Shown: positions 1-6,476 of the stretch, one piece after another
Layout of the letters: the number at the start of each line of letters is the position of its first letter
Position numbering within the stretch: the first letter of the stretch is position 1
Assembly: GCA_903919215.1 (NCBI GenBank)
Contig: CAIXHI010000328.1
Location: 1-16,122 of the forward strand
Source of the DNA: an uncultured Acidimicrobiaceae bacterium
GTDB lineage: Bacteria > Actinomycetota > Acidimicrobiia > Acidimicrobiales > Ilumatobacteraceae
DNA: 16,122 nt
Direction of reading: 5' to 3'
Notes under the pieces: model-generated
What the model was told of the DNA's origin: nothing
The model's database searches: none
What the model saw: only the letters and a program-made list of their open reading frames with translations
Made by a program: the position numbers and the translations under genes

Positions 1-231
1 CTCGATCCGTGTGGGGAGTTGCCAGGACACGACGGTGCGCTCGTCGACGCCCATCGCGTGGAAGCCTGCGGCCACGCGTTCCGCCCAGGCCAAACTCTCG
101 GCGCACGTGAACCGGCGCCCGTGTTCGTCGCCGAACATGAACGCGTCCGGTGTGCGTCGCACCCGATCGGCGAACAGTGCCCACATCGTGTCGCCCGCGG
201 CAAAGCGTCCGTGTTCCCCCATGGCGTACAT
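1..231 (-). CDS. Acyl-CoA synthetase (AMP-binding, FadD-like), N-terminal fragment
   Basis: The minus strand is open from an ATG at 231 to the window edge, giving 77 residues of a gene that continues beyond position 1. The translation has the start of an ANL-superfamily acyl-CoA ligase: an N-terminal helix (MWALFADRVRRTPDAFMFGD, residues 16-35), an AESLAWAERVAAGFHAMGV helix and the stretch VVSWQLPTRIE just before the cut. VSWQLPTxIE is characteristic of fatty or cyclic acyl-CoA synthetases. The AMP-binding P-loop and adenylation motifs lie outside the window. The family activates a carboxylic acid with ATP and CoA, normally the first step of beta-oxidation. An alternative in-frame ATG is at 222; neither start has a clear Shine-Dalgarno. 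It diverges from the SDR gene at 278, with a palindrome at 234-247 between them. Confidence 0.8.
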   Translation of the reverse strand, partial: MYAMGEHGRFAAGDTMWALFADRVRRTPDAFMFGDEHGRRFTCAESLAWAERVAAGFHAMGVDERTVVSWQLPTRIE

Positions 232-247
232 TCTGACACGGGCGTCA
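227..247 (+). promoter_or_regulatory. Divergent operator copy 1 with putative -10
   Basis: TGACACGGGCGTCA at 234-247 is an imperfect palindrome; including flanking bases, CTGAC and GTCAG form perfect 5-bp arms (233-248). It sits between the divergent fadD-like (start 231) and SDR (start 278) genes. TACATT, which fits the actinobacterial -10 TANNNT, lies at 227-232, one base upstream of the palindrome, so transcription of the SDR would begin within or near it. The same arrangement recurs at 6032-6052 and 14188-14210. The operator role is inferred from recurrence and position. Confidence 0.5.
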
Positions 248-277
248 GAGGGGCGCCGTTTCGAGGGGGTTGGGGCA

Positions 278-1069
278 ATGGATCTTCGCGTCGCTGACAA
301 GGCGTATCTCATCGCCGGTGGCACGGGCGGTATGGGCTTGGCAGGTGCCTTGGCGCTCGCCGCCGATGGCGCGTCGCTGACGGTGGCCGGTCGCGATCAC
401 GCGCGCGCCGACGACGCCGTGCAGCAACTGCTGGCAGCTGGGGCGACAGCGGCGCAGGCCGCGATCTTCGACGTGTCGGCACCGGGCGGCGCGGCCGGTG
501 CCGTGGCCCAGGCTGTTGAGACGTTTGGTCGGCTGGATGGTGTGGCGGTCACCACCGGGCTCATCGGCCACGAACATTTCGACATCTCCGATTCGCGCTG
601 GGTGGAAGTGCTGACCGACGTGCTGCTGGGCACCACCCGCACGGTCGAGGCGGCCCTGCCCCACCTCATCGAGGCGAAGGGCACTGTCGTCACCACTTCG
701 GCGTTCTCCATCCGTGGGCCCGAGATCGCCCGTCTGCCGTACACCTCGATGAAGGCTGCGGTCGCGGCCTTCACCAAGGGCATCGCCCGTCACTACGGCA
801 AACAGGGTGTGCGCGCCAACTGCATCGCCCCGGGCGCAATCGAGACGTCGGCGCTCACGGAACTCCGCAAGGTGGTGTCGCAGGCCAAGGGCATCCCGTA
901 CGAGGAAGCGCTCGAGCGGGTGATGGTGGAGGAGTGGCACCTCGACATCGCACTGGGCCGCCCGGGCAAGCCCGAGGAGGTCGGCGACCTGATCGCGTTC
1001 CTGCTGTCACCTCGCGCCGGCTACCTCACCGGTGCCTTGATCAACAGCGACGGCGGCACCACGTTCTGA
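278..1069 (+). CDS. SDR-family oxidoreductase
   Basis: A 263-residue classical-type short-chain dehydrogenase/reductase. The cofactor glycine motif is slightly unusual, AGGTGGMG at residues 13-20, after a first beta strand. The usual NNAG is replaced by TTG (residues 92-94). The active site is S141 (TTSAFS), Y155 and K159 (YTSMK), followed by the typical NCIAPGAIET segment (181-190) and the C-terminal YLTGALINSDGG. Such enzymes interconvert hydroxyl and keto groups with NAD(P)H and often act as 3-hydroxyacyl-CoA dehydrogenases. An in-frame open stretch extends upstream to position 11, but the ATG at 278 is chosen because GAGGGGG precedes it and the Rossmann fold starts immediately afterwards. 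It diverges from the acyl-CoA synthetase and converges on the sulfotransferase-like gene. The substrate is unknown. Confidence 0.85.
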   Translation: MDLRVADKAYLIAGGTGGMGLAGALALAADGASLTVAGRDHARADDAVQQLLAAGATAAQAAIFDVSAPGGAAGAVAQAVETFGRLDGVAVTTGLIGHEHFDISDSRWVEVLTDVLLGTTRTVEAALPHLIEAKGTVVTTSAFSIRGPEIARLPYTSMKAAVAAFTKGIARHYGKQGVRANCIAPGAIETSALTELRKVVSQAKGIPYEEALERVMVEEWHLDIALGRPGKPEEVGDLIAFLLSPRAGYLTGALINSDGGTTF

Positions 1070-1114
1070 GTCGGGCGGCCGCCCATCTCGCAATCGCGCC
1101 ACCTCGGCGTTCTT

Positions 1115-1154
1115 GTCCCACATTGGCCTCGGGAGCCCGAGGTGTCTGTGGGAC
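1115..1154. terminator. 40-bp nested inverted repeat, probable bidirectional terminator
   Basis: The 110-bp convergent gap between the SDR (ends 1069) and the sulfotransferase-like gene (ends 1180) holds an almost symmetric structure. The outer arms are GTCCCACA (1115-1122) and TGTGGGAC (1147-1154), 8 of 8 complementary. The inner arms are CCTCGGG (1127-1133) and CCCGAGG (1136-1142), 7 of 7, with a 2-base loop. Opposed 4-base internal loops (TTGG and TGTC) separate the two stems. There is no T-tract on either side. A smaller GC palindrome, GGGCGGCCGCCC, lies at 1073-1084 just after the SDR stop. Position between two gene ends suggests termination in both directions. Confidence 0.55.
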
Positions 1155-1179
1155 CAGAGCCGGGTGGAGTTAGCTGCGG

Positions 1180-1791
1180 TCACGAGGCGATGTGGTCCCA
1201 GTGCAGCAGAGTGACGGGGTCGTACTGACCGTTCGGGACTCGCTTCTGCTGGCGACGCGCTCGCCGGGGATGCGTGGCGCGGGCAGCGCCCCTCAGCGCC
1301 CGGCGCTCGATCGGGAGAGCGAGTACGTCCAGCAGCCTGGTGAGTGCCACCTCGGGTGTCTCGGTGAGCTCCGCATAGGTCTGGTTCAACAGTTGCAGTT
1401 CGCTCCAGGCGGCGATGTTCGCCTCGTTCTCGCGCCAGAGCAGCGACTCGTGCAGGCCATCGGGTGCAAGATCGAACTTGCGGCACATCGAACGCTCGAC
1501 GTCGGGCTGGGCCCTCGTGGTGGTGAGTGCAACTGCAGCGCCGCGACGCACAATCGTTCCCCAGGCTGCCTCGTCGTCGAACTCGCGAAACCCGGTGGCC
1601 AGGTGGTGGCACTTCGTGACGGCGATCCCTGGCTCATTGGCCACCTCAGCGGCTGCCGCTTCGGCATCGTCGGGGAGGATGTATCCGATGCGCCGGCCGA
1701 GCCCGATGCGTTCCAGGTACTCGCCGAGCAGGTTGTACTGCAGGGTGCTGCCGGACCGATAGCCGCCGGCAACCAACACAATGAGTCCCAT
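1180..1791 (-). CDS. Small sulfotransferase-like protein
   Basis: A 203-residue protein whose N-terminus, a hydrophobic strand followed by GGYRSGSTLQYNLL (residues 9-22), matches the P-loop-like 5'-phosphosulfate loop of PAPS-dependent sulfotransferases (R-S-G-[ST]-T). The rest is less diagnostic: a region around ALTTTRAQPDVERSMCRKFD (near residues 88-107) could supply the 3'-phosphate contacts, and the C-terminus is basic. The length is at the short end for a sulfotransferase, so the acceptor domain may be reduced. It is last in the minus-strand operon; its ATG lies 11 bp after the alcohol dehydrogenase stop, with no strong Shine-Dalgarno. A sulfuryl-transfer role is inferred from the P-loop; another nucleotide-binding role is possible. 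Confidence 0.6.
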   Translation of the reverse strand: MGLIVLVAGGYRSGSTLQYNLLGEYLERIGLGRRIGYILPDDAEAAAAEVANEPGIAVTKCHHLATGFREFDDEAAWGTIVRRGAAVALTTTRAQPDVERSMCRKFDLAPDGLHESLLWRENEANIAAWSELQLLNQTYAELTETPEVALTRLLDVLALPIERRALRGAARATHPRRARRQQKRVPNGQYDPVTLLHWDHIAS

Positions 1792-1802
1792 ATCGCCACA
1801 GT

Positions 1803-2849
1803 TTAGCTGGGGTCAACGAGGATTTTGATGTACCGGTCGGCGTGGTGGAGCAACTCCTCCAGACCATCGTCGACCAGGCGTTCCAGCGGGATGTGGTCGC
1901 TGATCATCGTCGCTGCGTCGAAGCTGCCGCCGGCCAGCATCGCCAGTGTGGCCGGGAAGTCGGTCTCGGGCTCGTAGGTCATCGAGTAGCGAATATCGAT
2001 CTCGTTGACCATCGCTCGCCCCATGTCGACGCGGGCCTGTTCCTGCCACCCGGCGACGCTGACGATCGTGCCCCGCGGGCGTACGAGTGCGATGCCTTGG
2101 TTGAACGCGACGCTGGACGCGGTGGTGTCGAACACGATGTCGACACCCGGGCGGGTGAGATCGCGGACGGCTGCGCGCAGGTCGCCGCTGACGGGGTCGA
2201 CGACCGCGGTCGCCCCGAGCACGGCGGCTGCTGCGCGGCGGGCGGGGGAGAGGTCGCTGACGATCGTGGCCTGGGCGCCGCCGGCGCGCACAGCCTGCAG
2301 CACACCCAACCCGATCGGGCCGGCGCCGAGCACGAGCACGGTGGCGCCGAGTGTGGACGGTCCGCGACGCACAGCGTGCATGGCGACGGCCATCGGCTCG
2401 GTGAGCGCGGCCTCGATCACCCCGAGGCCAGCGGGTACGGGATAGCACGAGCGGCGCGAGACGGCGACGAACGGGGCCAGGCCACCGTGCAGCGGCAGGC
2501 GGTAGCCGCCGTACAGGGCGAGCTTGCGGCACATCTGTGGCCACGCGTGATGGCAGCTGTAGCAGGAGCCGCACCACTCCATCGGGGCGACCGCGACCGC
2601 GGTGCCGACGGCGAGATCGGTGACACCTTCGCCGACCTCGCGCACGATGCCGGCGAACTCATGGCCCAGCACCACACCGGGTACGTGCATCGAGGCGCCA
2701 CCGGTGTCGCTACCCACATACGTGTGCAGATCGCTGCCGCAGATGCCATTTCTGGATACCGCCACCAGCACTTCCCCGGGGCCGGGCTCGGGTGTGGCGA
2801 TCTCCTCGATGCGGATGTCCTTCGCTCCGTACCAGACGGCCGCTTTCAT
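1803..2849 (-). CDS. Zinc-dependent alcohol dehydrogenase (MDR superfamily)
   Basis: A 348-residue medium-chain dehydrogenase with an intact set of ligands. The catalytic zinc site is C37 (GICGSDLH), H63-E64 (GHEFAG) and E151 (TEPMAV). The structural zinc lobe has all four cysteines, C93, C96, C99 and C107, in C-x2-C-x2-C-x7-C spacing. The Rossmann motif is GAGPIG (175-180), and D199 after the second strand favours NAD over NADP. The overall pattern resembles threonine/2,3-butanediol dehydrogenases. It should oxidise a secondary or primary alcohol in the cytoplasm. The ATG overlaps the stop of the upstream CoA-transferase-like gene (ATGA, 2849-2846), indicating translational coupling. The length is normal and no defect is seen. 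Confidence 0.9.
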   Translation of the reverse strand: MKAAVWYGAKDIRIEEIATPEPGPGEVLVAVSRNGICGSDLHTYVGSDTGGASMHVPGVVLGHEFAGIVREVGEGVTDLAVGTAVAVAPMEWCGSCYSCHHAWPQMCRKLALYGGYRLPLHGGLAPFVAVSRRSCYPVPAGLGVIEAALTEPMAVAMHAVRRGPSTLGATVLVLGAGPIGLGVLQAVRAGGAQATIVSDLSPARRAAAAVLGATAVVDPVSGDLRAAVRDLTRPGVDIVFDTTASSVAFNQGIALVRPRGTIVSVAGWQEQARVDMGRAMVNEIDIRYSMTYEPETDFPATLAMLAGGSFDAATMISDHIPLERLVDDGLEELLHHADRYIKILVDPS

Positions 2850-3997
2850 CGGGCCCCTCCGATCGCAGCGCTCAACCGGTCACGGTGCTCCGGCGCCGCC
2901 ACGGCGACCAGACGTCGGCCGCGTTCGGCGTCGTCGACACCGCGTAGGTCGGCGATGCCGTGTTCGGTGATGACCAGGCCGATGTCGCTGCGCTGAGTGG
3001 AGACGACCTCCACCGTGGGAACGATCGTGCTGTCGCCCTTGGCGCTGGTGGAGCGCACCGACACGATTGACATACCCCCGACCGAACGTGACGCGGCCAC
3101 ACAGAAGTCGGCATGGCCGCCGACCGAGGTGATGACCTTGCCGTTAACGCGCTCGAGGTTGATCGCGCCGTCGAGGCCGATCTGCAAGGCCGTGTTGCAG
3201 CCGACGAAGCGCGGGATCGCCGCGACCTGCGTGAGGTCGTGTGTGCGCGAGATACTGCACAGATCCAGCAATCCGGCCGCTGCCAGTCGGCGCACCGGAT
3301 CGCCGCCCCACGTATAGGCCGTGACCGCAGGCGCCTTCAGCAGGTTGCGATCGGCCAGCGTGGCCATGGCATCGGTGACCAGGCCCGACCAGATGCGCAC
3401 CGGTTCGGTGAGCGAGTTGGCGATCGCCTCGCCGATGCCGCCGGGCCCGAACTGCAGCGTTGCGTCGTGCGGCAGCAGCGACACCACGTGGGCGCCGATC
3501 TGGGCGTCGATCGCGTCGCCGGGCCGCTGCGCCGCGGGTGCTTCCGGCGGTGCTGGCGGACGCGGGACCGTGGCGACGATGTTGCCGACAATCAGCGGCG
3601 CGCCGAGGTCTTCGCCGTCCTCATCAACCTCCACCACGACCTGCTTCGCCACGAGAGCAAGCGAGTCCGCGTATCCCACCGACGACGTGAATGCGTACCC
3701 GTCGCCGCGGCGGACGCCGGTGACCACGCCGACATCGGGTTGCCAGTTGCCGATGAACGCAGGCACGGCCGACAGGCGCATCGGCAGCGCCTGGAAGCGG
3801 CCTTCAGCGACGGCGCGCGTCATTGCGAATCCGGCCATGTACGTGCGGCCGGTCAACGTCGGGTCGGCCAGCCATTCGGGCCGGTCGATCATCCACCCCA
3901 GGAACAGCTCGAACTGACCGGTGTGCCCGATCAGCGTCGCGATGTCGGCGGGGTTGCTGCGCGGTCCCAGTGGACCGTCGGCATAGGCGATGCGCAT
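2846..3997 (-). CDS. Acetyl-CoA hydrolase/CoA-transferase family protein, catalytic Glu apparently replaced
   Basis: A 383-residue homolog of the Cat1/4-hydroxybutyrate CoA-transferase family. Recognisable blocks are LQFGPGGIGEAIANSL (181-196), the QIGLDGAINLERVNG block (272-286), GGHADF (293-298), SVGGMSIVSVRSTSAKG (305-321) and the C-terminal ITEHGIADLRG (343-353) with ERGRRLVAVAAPEHRDRL. In active relatives the nucleophilic glutamate lies in H-T-E-M-x-S-D-G; here the equivalent reads IWSGLVTDAM (202-211), with G205 where Glu is expected. The protein may therefore bind CoA esters without classical ping-pong transfer. The ATG at 3997 is chosen, 7 bp after the cupin stop; an upstream in-frame ATG at 4054 would overlap the cupin gene by 50 bp. 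The family is usually somewhat longer at the N-terminus. Confidence 0.75.
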   Translation of the reverse strand: MRIAYADGPLGPRSNPADIATLIGHTGQFELFLGWMIDRPEWLADPTLTGRTYMAGFAMTRAVAEGRFQALPMRLSAVPAFIGNWQPDVGVVTGVRRGDGYAFTSSVGYADSLALVAKQVVVEVDEDGEDLGAPLIVGNIVATVPRPPAPPEAPAAQRPGDAIDAQIGAHVVSLLPHDATLQFGPGGIGEAIANSLTEPVRIWSGLVTDAMATLADRNLLKAPAVTAYTWGGDPVRRLAAAGLLDLCSISRTHDLTQVAAIPRFVGCNTALQIGLDGAINLERVNGKVITSVGGHADFCVAASRSVGGMSIVSVRSTSAKGDSTIVPTVEVVSTQRSDIGLVITEHGIADLRGVDDAERGRRLVAVAAPEHRDRLSAAIGGAR

Positions 3998-4004
3998 GGA
4001 CGAG

Positions 4005-4511
4005 TCAGTACTTCTGACCGTCGGTGGTCGTCCAGTTGACGGCCTTGTTGGCACCGAACTTCGACATCACCCACGGCGGCAAGCGGGTGGGCATCGGCAG
4101 TGGCACCATCGTCGCGCCCCGGGCGGCGAGCAGGTCGTCGAACACCTGCTGATCACCGGTGAACGGTGAGCCTTCGCCGGCGATGAAGCCATACAGCTCG
4201 CACCCCTCGGGGCCGGCCTCCCACGGGCCGAACGTGTCGCCCCACTCCAGCATGATGTGCGTACCCGCGGTGCACACGATGTCGCCGCAGCGGATGCTGC
4301 CCTTGAGGATCAGGTTGATGTGGTCACCGGTGTGGCCGTGGTGGTTGCTGAGCGCGCCCGGGTCCCACTTGTTCCAGAACGCGAAGTAGCGCGGCGACAT
4401 CTCGATCCACTTCTCCCAGATCGAGGCCGTGTGCCCGTCGGCGAACTGGTAGCGCAGCATCTCCTCTACCGGTACGTCGTCGAGATGCTTGATCCGCGGA
4501 CCACCTTGCAT
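4005..4511 (-). CDS. Cupin-domain protein
   Basis: A 168-residue protein with one cupin barrel. The first cupin motif is NHHGHTGDHINLILKG (56-71), with H57 or H58, H60 and H64 as likely metal ligands. The second motif is weaker, around HIMLEWGDTFGPWEAG (85-100). The N-terminal part is rich in aromatic residues and the C-terminus (PTRLPPWVMSKFG) is well ordered but unfamiliar. The ATG at 4511 is chosen because AGGGGGA lies 5-6 bases upstream; an ATG at 4529 is in frame but lacks such a signal, and the open frame runs uselessly on to 4799. It is the first gene of the minus-strand operon and may be a small metal-dependent enzyme or ligand-binding protein for the same compound class. The reaction is unknown. 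Confidence 0.7.
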   Translation of the reverse strand: MQGGPRIKHLDDVPVEEMLRYQFADGHTASIWEKWIEMSPRYFAFWNKWDPGALSNHHGHTGDHINLILKGSIRCGDIVCTAGTHIMLEWGDTFGPWEAGPEGCELYGFIAGEGSPFTGDQQVFDDLLAARGATMVPLPMPTRLPPWVMSKFGANKAVNWTTTDGQKY

Positions 4512-4559
4512 ATCTTCCCCCTGGTTCATCAGTACTACGTCGTGCGACAGGGCGGAGCG

Positions 4560-4565
4560 TAGTGT
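4560..4565 (+). promoter_or_regulatory. Putative -10 (TAGTGT), leaderless start
   Basis: TAGTGT fits TANNNT and ends 6 bases before the GTG at 4572, so the predicted first transcribed base is that GTG. The gene has no well-spaced Shine-Dalgarno. No convincing -35 is visible. Confidence 0.35.
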
Positions 4566-4571
4566 GAGCGG

Positions 4572-5015
4572 GTGAGCAGACTGGAAGATGTGGCCGAGCG
4601 CGACGAGTGGCGCTGCTGGATCTGCGACGAACCGGTTGACCCGCGTATGTCGGTGAACGACCAGCGTGGTCCCAGCGTCGATCAGGTGATCACCAAGGCG
4701 AAAAGCAAGAGCAAGGGTGCTGCCGAAGAACGGCTTGCCCACCGCGGTTGCAACACACGCAAGGGTGCCGTTGCGGCTGTCGCCCAGTGGCCCGATCACC
4801 TGTTCATCGCCGACCCGGCGCCGATCATCGAGACGGTGGAGTCATTGCGCCGCAAGGGCGGCCGCTCGGTCGTGGGCCGTTCGCCGTCGCGATCGGATGC
4901 CGACGCAGTGGCCGCATGGCTCGCTGATCGCGTGTCGCGGCTGGCGCGCGACATGGATCTACGCGTGACGGTGGAAGCCGGTGGCGGCCAGTTCATGGTC
5001 GTGTTGCACGCCTGA
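4572..5015 (+). CDS. Small HNH-like zinc protein with degenerate catalytic motif
   Basis: A 147-residue protein, start GTG. The first half resembles the actinobacterial HNH nuclease fold: C15-x2-C18 (CWICDEP), then VDQVITKAKSKSKG and finally LAHRGCNTRKG with H57, C60 and N61. Active relatives read D-H-V-[IV]-P-L-S-R-G-G at the middle position; here it is D37-Q38, so the metal-activating histidine of HNH is glutamine and the loop is lysine-rich. The second half (70-147) has no recognised domain, with a basic RRKGGRSVVGRSPSR stretch. The zinc knuckle and basic loops suggest nucleic-acid binding; cleavage activity is doubtful. It diverges from the cupin gene and ends 12 bp from the convergent MaoC gene. 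Confidence 0.65.
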   Translation: MSRLEDVAERDEWRCWICDEPVDPRMSVNDQRGPSVDQVITKAKSKSKGAAEERLAHRGCNTRKGAVAAVAQWPDHLFIADPAPIIETVESLRRKGGRSVVGRSPSRSDADAVAAWLADRVSRLARDMDLRVTVEAGGGQFMVVLHA

Positions 5016-5027
5016 CGGCGAGCGGGC

Positions 5028-6008
5028 TTACGGCGCCCAGACCACCGGTGTCCAGCGCAACAGATCCTTGGTGGAGGCATCAGCAGCGACGCTGGCGCCG
5101 ATGACCTCGAAGCGCATCAGGTGACCGCCGCCGACGGGTGTGCGCTCGACAAGGGTGTGGCGGAACTCGAGCATGTCGCCCTCGAACGCCGGGGCGAGGT
5201 GGTCGCAACCATCCCACGCGACGATCGTGGCCAAACCGGGCAGCAGACGGGTGAGGCTGGCCTGCGCCAGACCCTGCACGTGACCGCCGTAGACGAGACG
5301 ACGCCCGCCAGGCCCCAACGTGTGGTCGCGGTGCACGGCGGCCTGGTTGAACGTCATGCGCGCGAACGGTGCCGCGAGGTCGATGTGGTCGCGGAGTGGG
5401 TCGGTGCGGGTCTCGCCCTCGGGCCATTCGGTGCCGGGCAGTCCCGACAGCTCCCAGTTCGGCACGAGGCCGACGAGATCGGCCAGGGGAGTGGGGTCGG
5501 AAGGCCCGGGGATGTCGCTGGCATGCCCGGGCGAGAGCGTTCCGGCGACGAGTGCGCACCGCTCGTACTGGGCGACGATGCCGTCCTCGCTGCGGGTCTC
5601 GATGCCGAGCCACACCTTGCCGCGGTGCTGGCCGTCCTTGGCTGCAGCGTCGCGCAGACCGAGCACGGTGGCCACGGTGGTGAGCGTCTGGCCGATCTCC
5701 ACCGGGCGCAGGACGCGCACCGAGCGGTAGTACAGGTTGGCGATGGCGCGACGGGTGGCGTTGGTGGTCTGGCCGATGGACACCTGCATCACCAGGCCTG
5801 GGTTGGCCAACGAACCCGTGCCGCGTCCAGTTCCGTAGGCGGCGGCGCGGTAGGCGGGCACATCGGCGGCGAAGCGGTGCTGGTCGCCGGTGACGGCGCG
5901 GTACAGCGCGTTGTCCGCTTCGGTGAGCGTGAGCGGCGGGAGGGCCGGGATCGTGCCACCGATCTCGAAGTCCTCAAACAGGGGGCCGCGTTCGTGGAGT
6001 GGTCTCAT
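5028..6008 (-). CDS. Double-hotdog MaoC-family dehydratase/hydratase
   Basis: A 326-residue protein with two hotdog halves. The N-terminal half begins FEDFEIGGTI (11-20), followed by LTEADNALYRAVTGDQHRFA (28-47), a degenerate hydratase segment. The C-terminal half has the better preserved active-site stretch MTFNQAAVHRDHTLGPGGRR followed by LVYGGHVQGLA, resembling the N-x3-[IV]-H-x-D motif of enoyl-CoA hydratases. Length and the FEDF...TEADN opening are like mesaconyl-CoA hydratase and related two-domain MaoC proteins, although the substrate is not determined. It should add or remove water on an acyl-CoA. ATG 6008 is preferred (GGAG just upstream, though close); an in-frame start at 6053 would run into the neighbouring gene's leader. 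It diverges from the DUF35 gene around the palindrome at 6039-6052. Confidence 0.85.
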   Translation of the reverse strand: MRPLHERGPLFEDFEIGGTIPALPPLTLTEADNALYRAVTGDQHRFAADVPAYRAAAYGTGRGTGSLANPGLVMQVSIGQTTNATRRAIANLYYRSVRVLRPVEIGQTLTTVATVLGLRDAAAKDGQHRGKVWLGIETRSEDGIVAQYERCALVAGTLSPGHASDIPGPSDPTPLADLVGLVPNWELSGLPGTEWPEGETRTDPLRDHIDLAAPFARMTFNQAAVHRDHTLGPGGRRLVYGGHVQGLAQASLTRLLPGLATIVAWDGCDHLAPAFEGDMLEFRHTLVERTPVGGGHLMRFEVIGASVAADASTKDLLRWTPVVWAP

Positions 6009-6027
6009 GGCTCCAATACTGGCGCGC

Positions 6028-6062
6028 CTGGTACCGTCTGACACACCTGTCACGAAGGGGAA
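6028..6062 (+). promoter_or_regulatory. Divergent operator copy 2 with putative -10 and shared RBS
   Basis: TGACACACCTGTCA at 6039-6052 has perfect 5-bp arms, TGACA and TGTCA. CTGGTACCGT lies at 6028-6037, containing TACCGT (a TANNNT -10 for the plus strand) one base before the palindrome. CGAAGGGGAA at 6053-6062 is the ribosome-binding leader for the ATG at 6068. All three parts have counterparts upstream of the thiolase/SDR pair near 14184-14243, and the palindrome plus -10 recur at 227-247. It sits between MaoC (start 6008) and DUF35 (start 6068), so one bound regulator could block both. Confidence 0.55.
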
Positions 6063-6067
6063 TTGTC

Positions 6068-6472
6068 ATGGCGCACGATCGCGAACTGCCGACGGTGGAG
6101 GACGAGACCCGTCCCTACTGGAAGGCCGCGGCCGATGGGAAGCTGCTGATCAAGCAGTGCAACGCCTGCGGTGCGGTGCATCACTACCCGCGCCCGTTCT
6201 GCCCCACGTGCTGGAGCGAGGACGTGGTGTGGAAGGAATGCAGCGGCAAGGGCACGGTGTACACGTACTCCACCATCTTCCGCAACGACCTGCCGCCGTT
6301 CGATGCGTGGGGCGCGTACATCGCCGCCGTCGTGCAGCTCGAGGAAGGCCCGCGATTGATGACCAACATCGTCGACTGCCCGCCCGCCGAGTGCTTCGTC
6401 GACATGCCCGTCGTGGTGGACTTCCGTCCGCTCACCGACGACATCGCGGCCCCGATCTTCCGTCGGGGCTAA
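6068..6472 (+). CDS. DUF35 zinc-ribbon/OB-fold protein
   Basis: A 134-residue protein of the DUF35 type. A zinc ribbon is formed by C31-x2-C34 (CNACG) and C45-x2-C48 (CPTC), with the usual HHYPRP between. An OB-fold follows, with GKGTVYTYSTIFR (60-72), AAVVQLEEGPRLMTNIVDC and FRPLTDD near the end. DUF35 proteins are obligate partners of thiolase-fold enzymes (for example ChsH2-type domains with Ltp2 aldolase), where they help bind the acyl-CoA. The ATG is preceded by GAAGGGG at good spacing. It heads a plus-strand operon with the VOC and ACAD genes. No thiolase is adjacent; the thiolase-fold gene at 13009-14154, under a similar upstream element, is the natural candidate partner. Confidence 0.9.
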   Translation: MAHDRELPTVEDETRPYWKAAADGKLLIKQCNACGAVHHYPRPFCPTCWSEDVVWKECSGKGTVYTYSTIFRNDLPPFDAWGAYIAAVVQLEEGPRLMTNIVDCPPAECFVDMPVVVDFRPLTDDIAAPIFRRG

Positions 6473-6476
6473 GTCG

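Noticed and set aside
1842..2996. A 384-residue plus-strand frame opposite the alcohol dehydrogenase
   Set aside because: It is antisense to a dehydrogenase with all zinc ligands and NAD motif intact, and its sequence is Ala/Gly/Arg/His-rich without a recognisable domain.
4512..4799. N-terminal extension of the cupin protein to 264 residues
   Set aside because: It would lie antisense over the HNH-like gene, has no conserved features, and AGGGGGA precedes the ATG at 4511.
5121..6041. A 306-residue plus-strand frame opposite MaoC
   Set aside because: Shadow of the double-hotdog gene; it would run across the divergent regulatory region and shows no motif.
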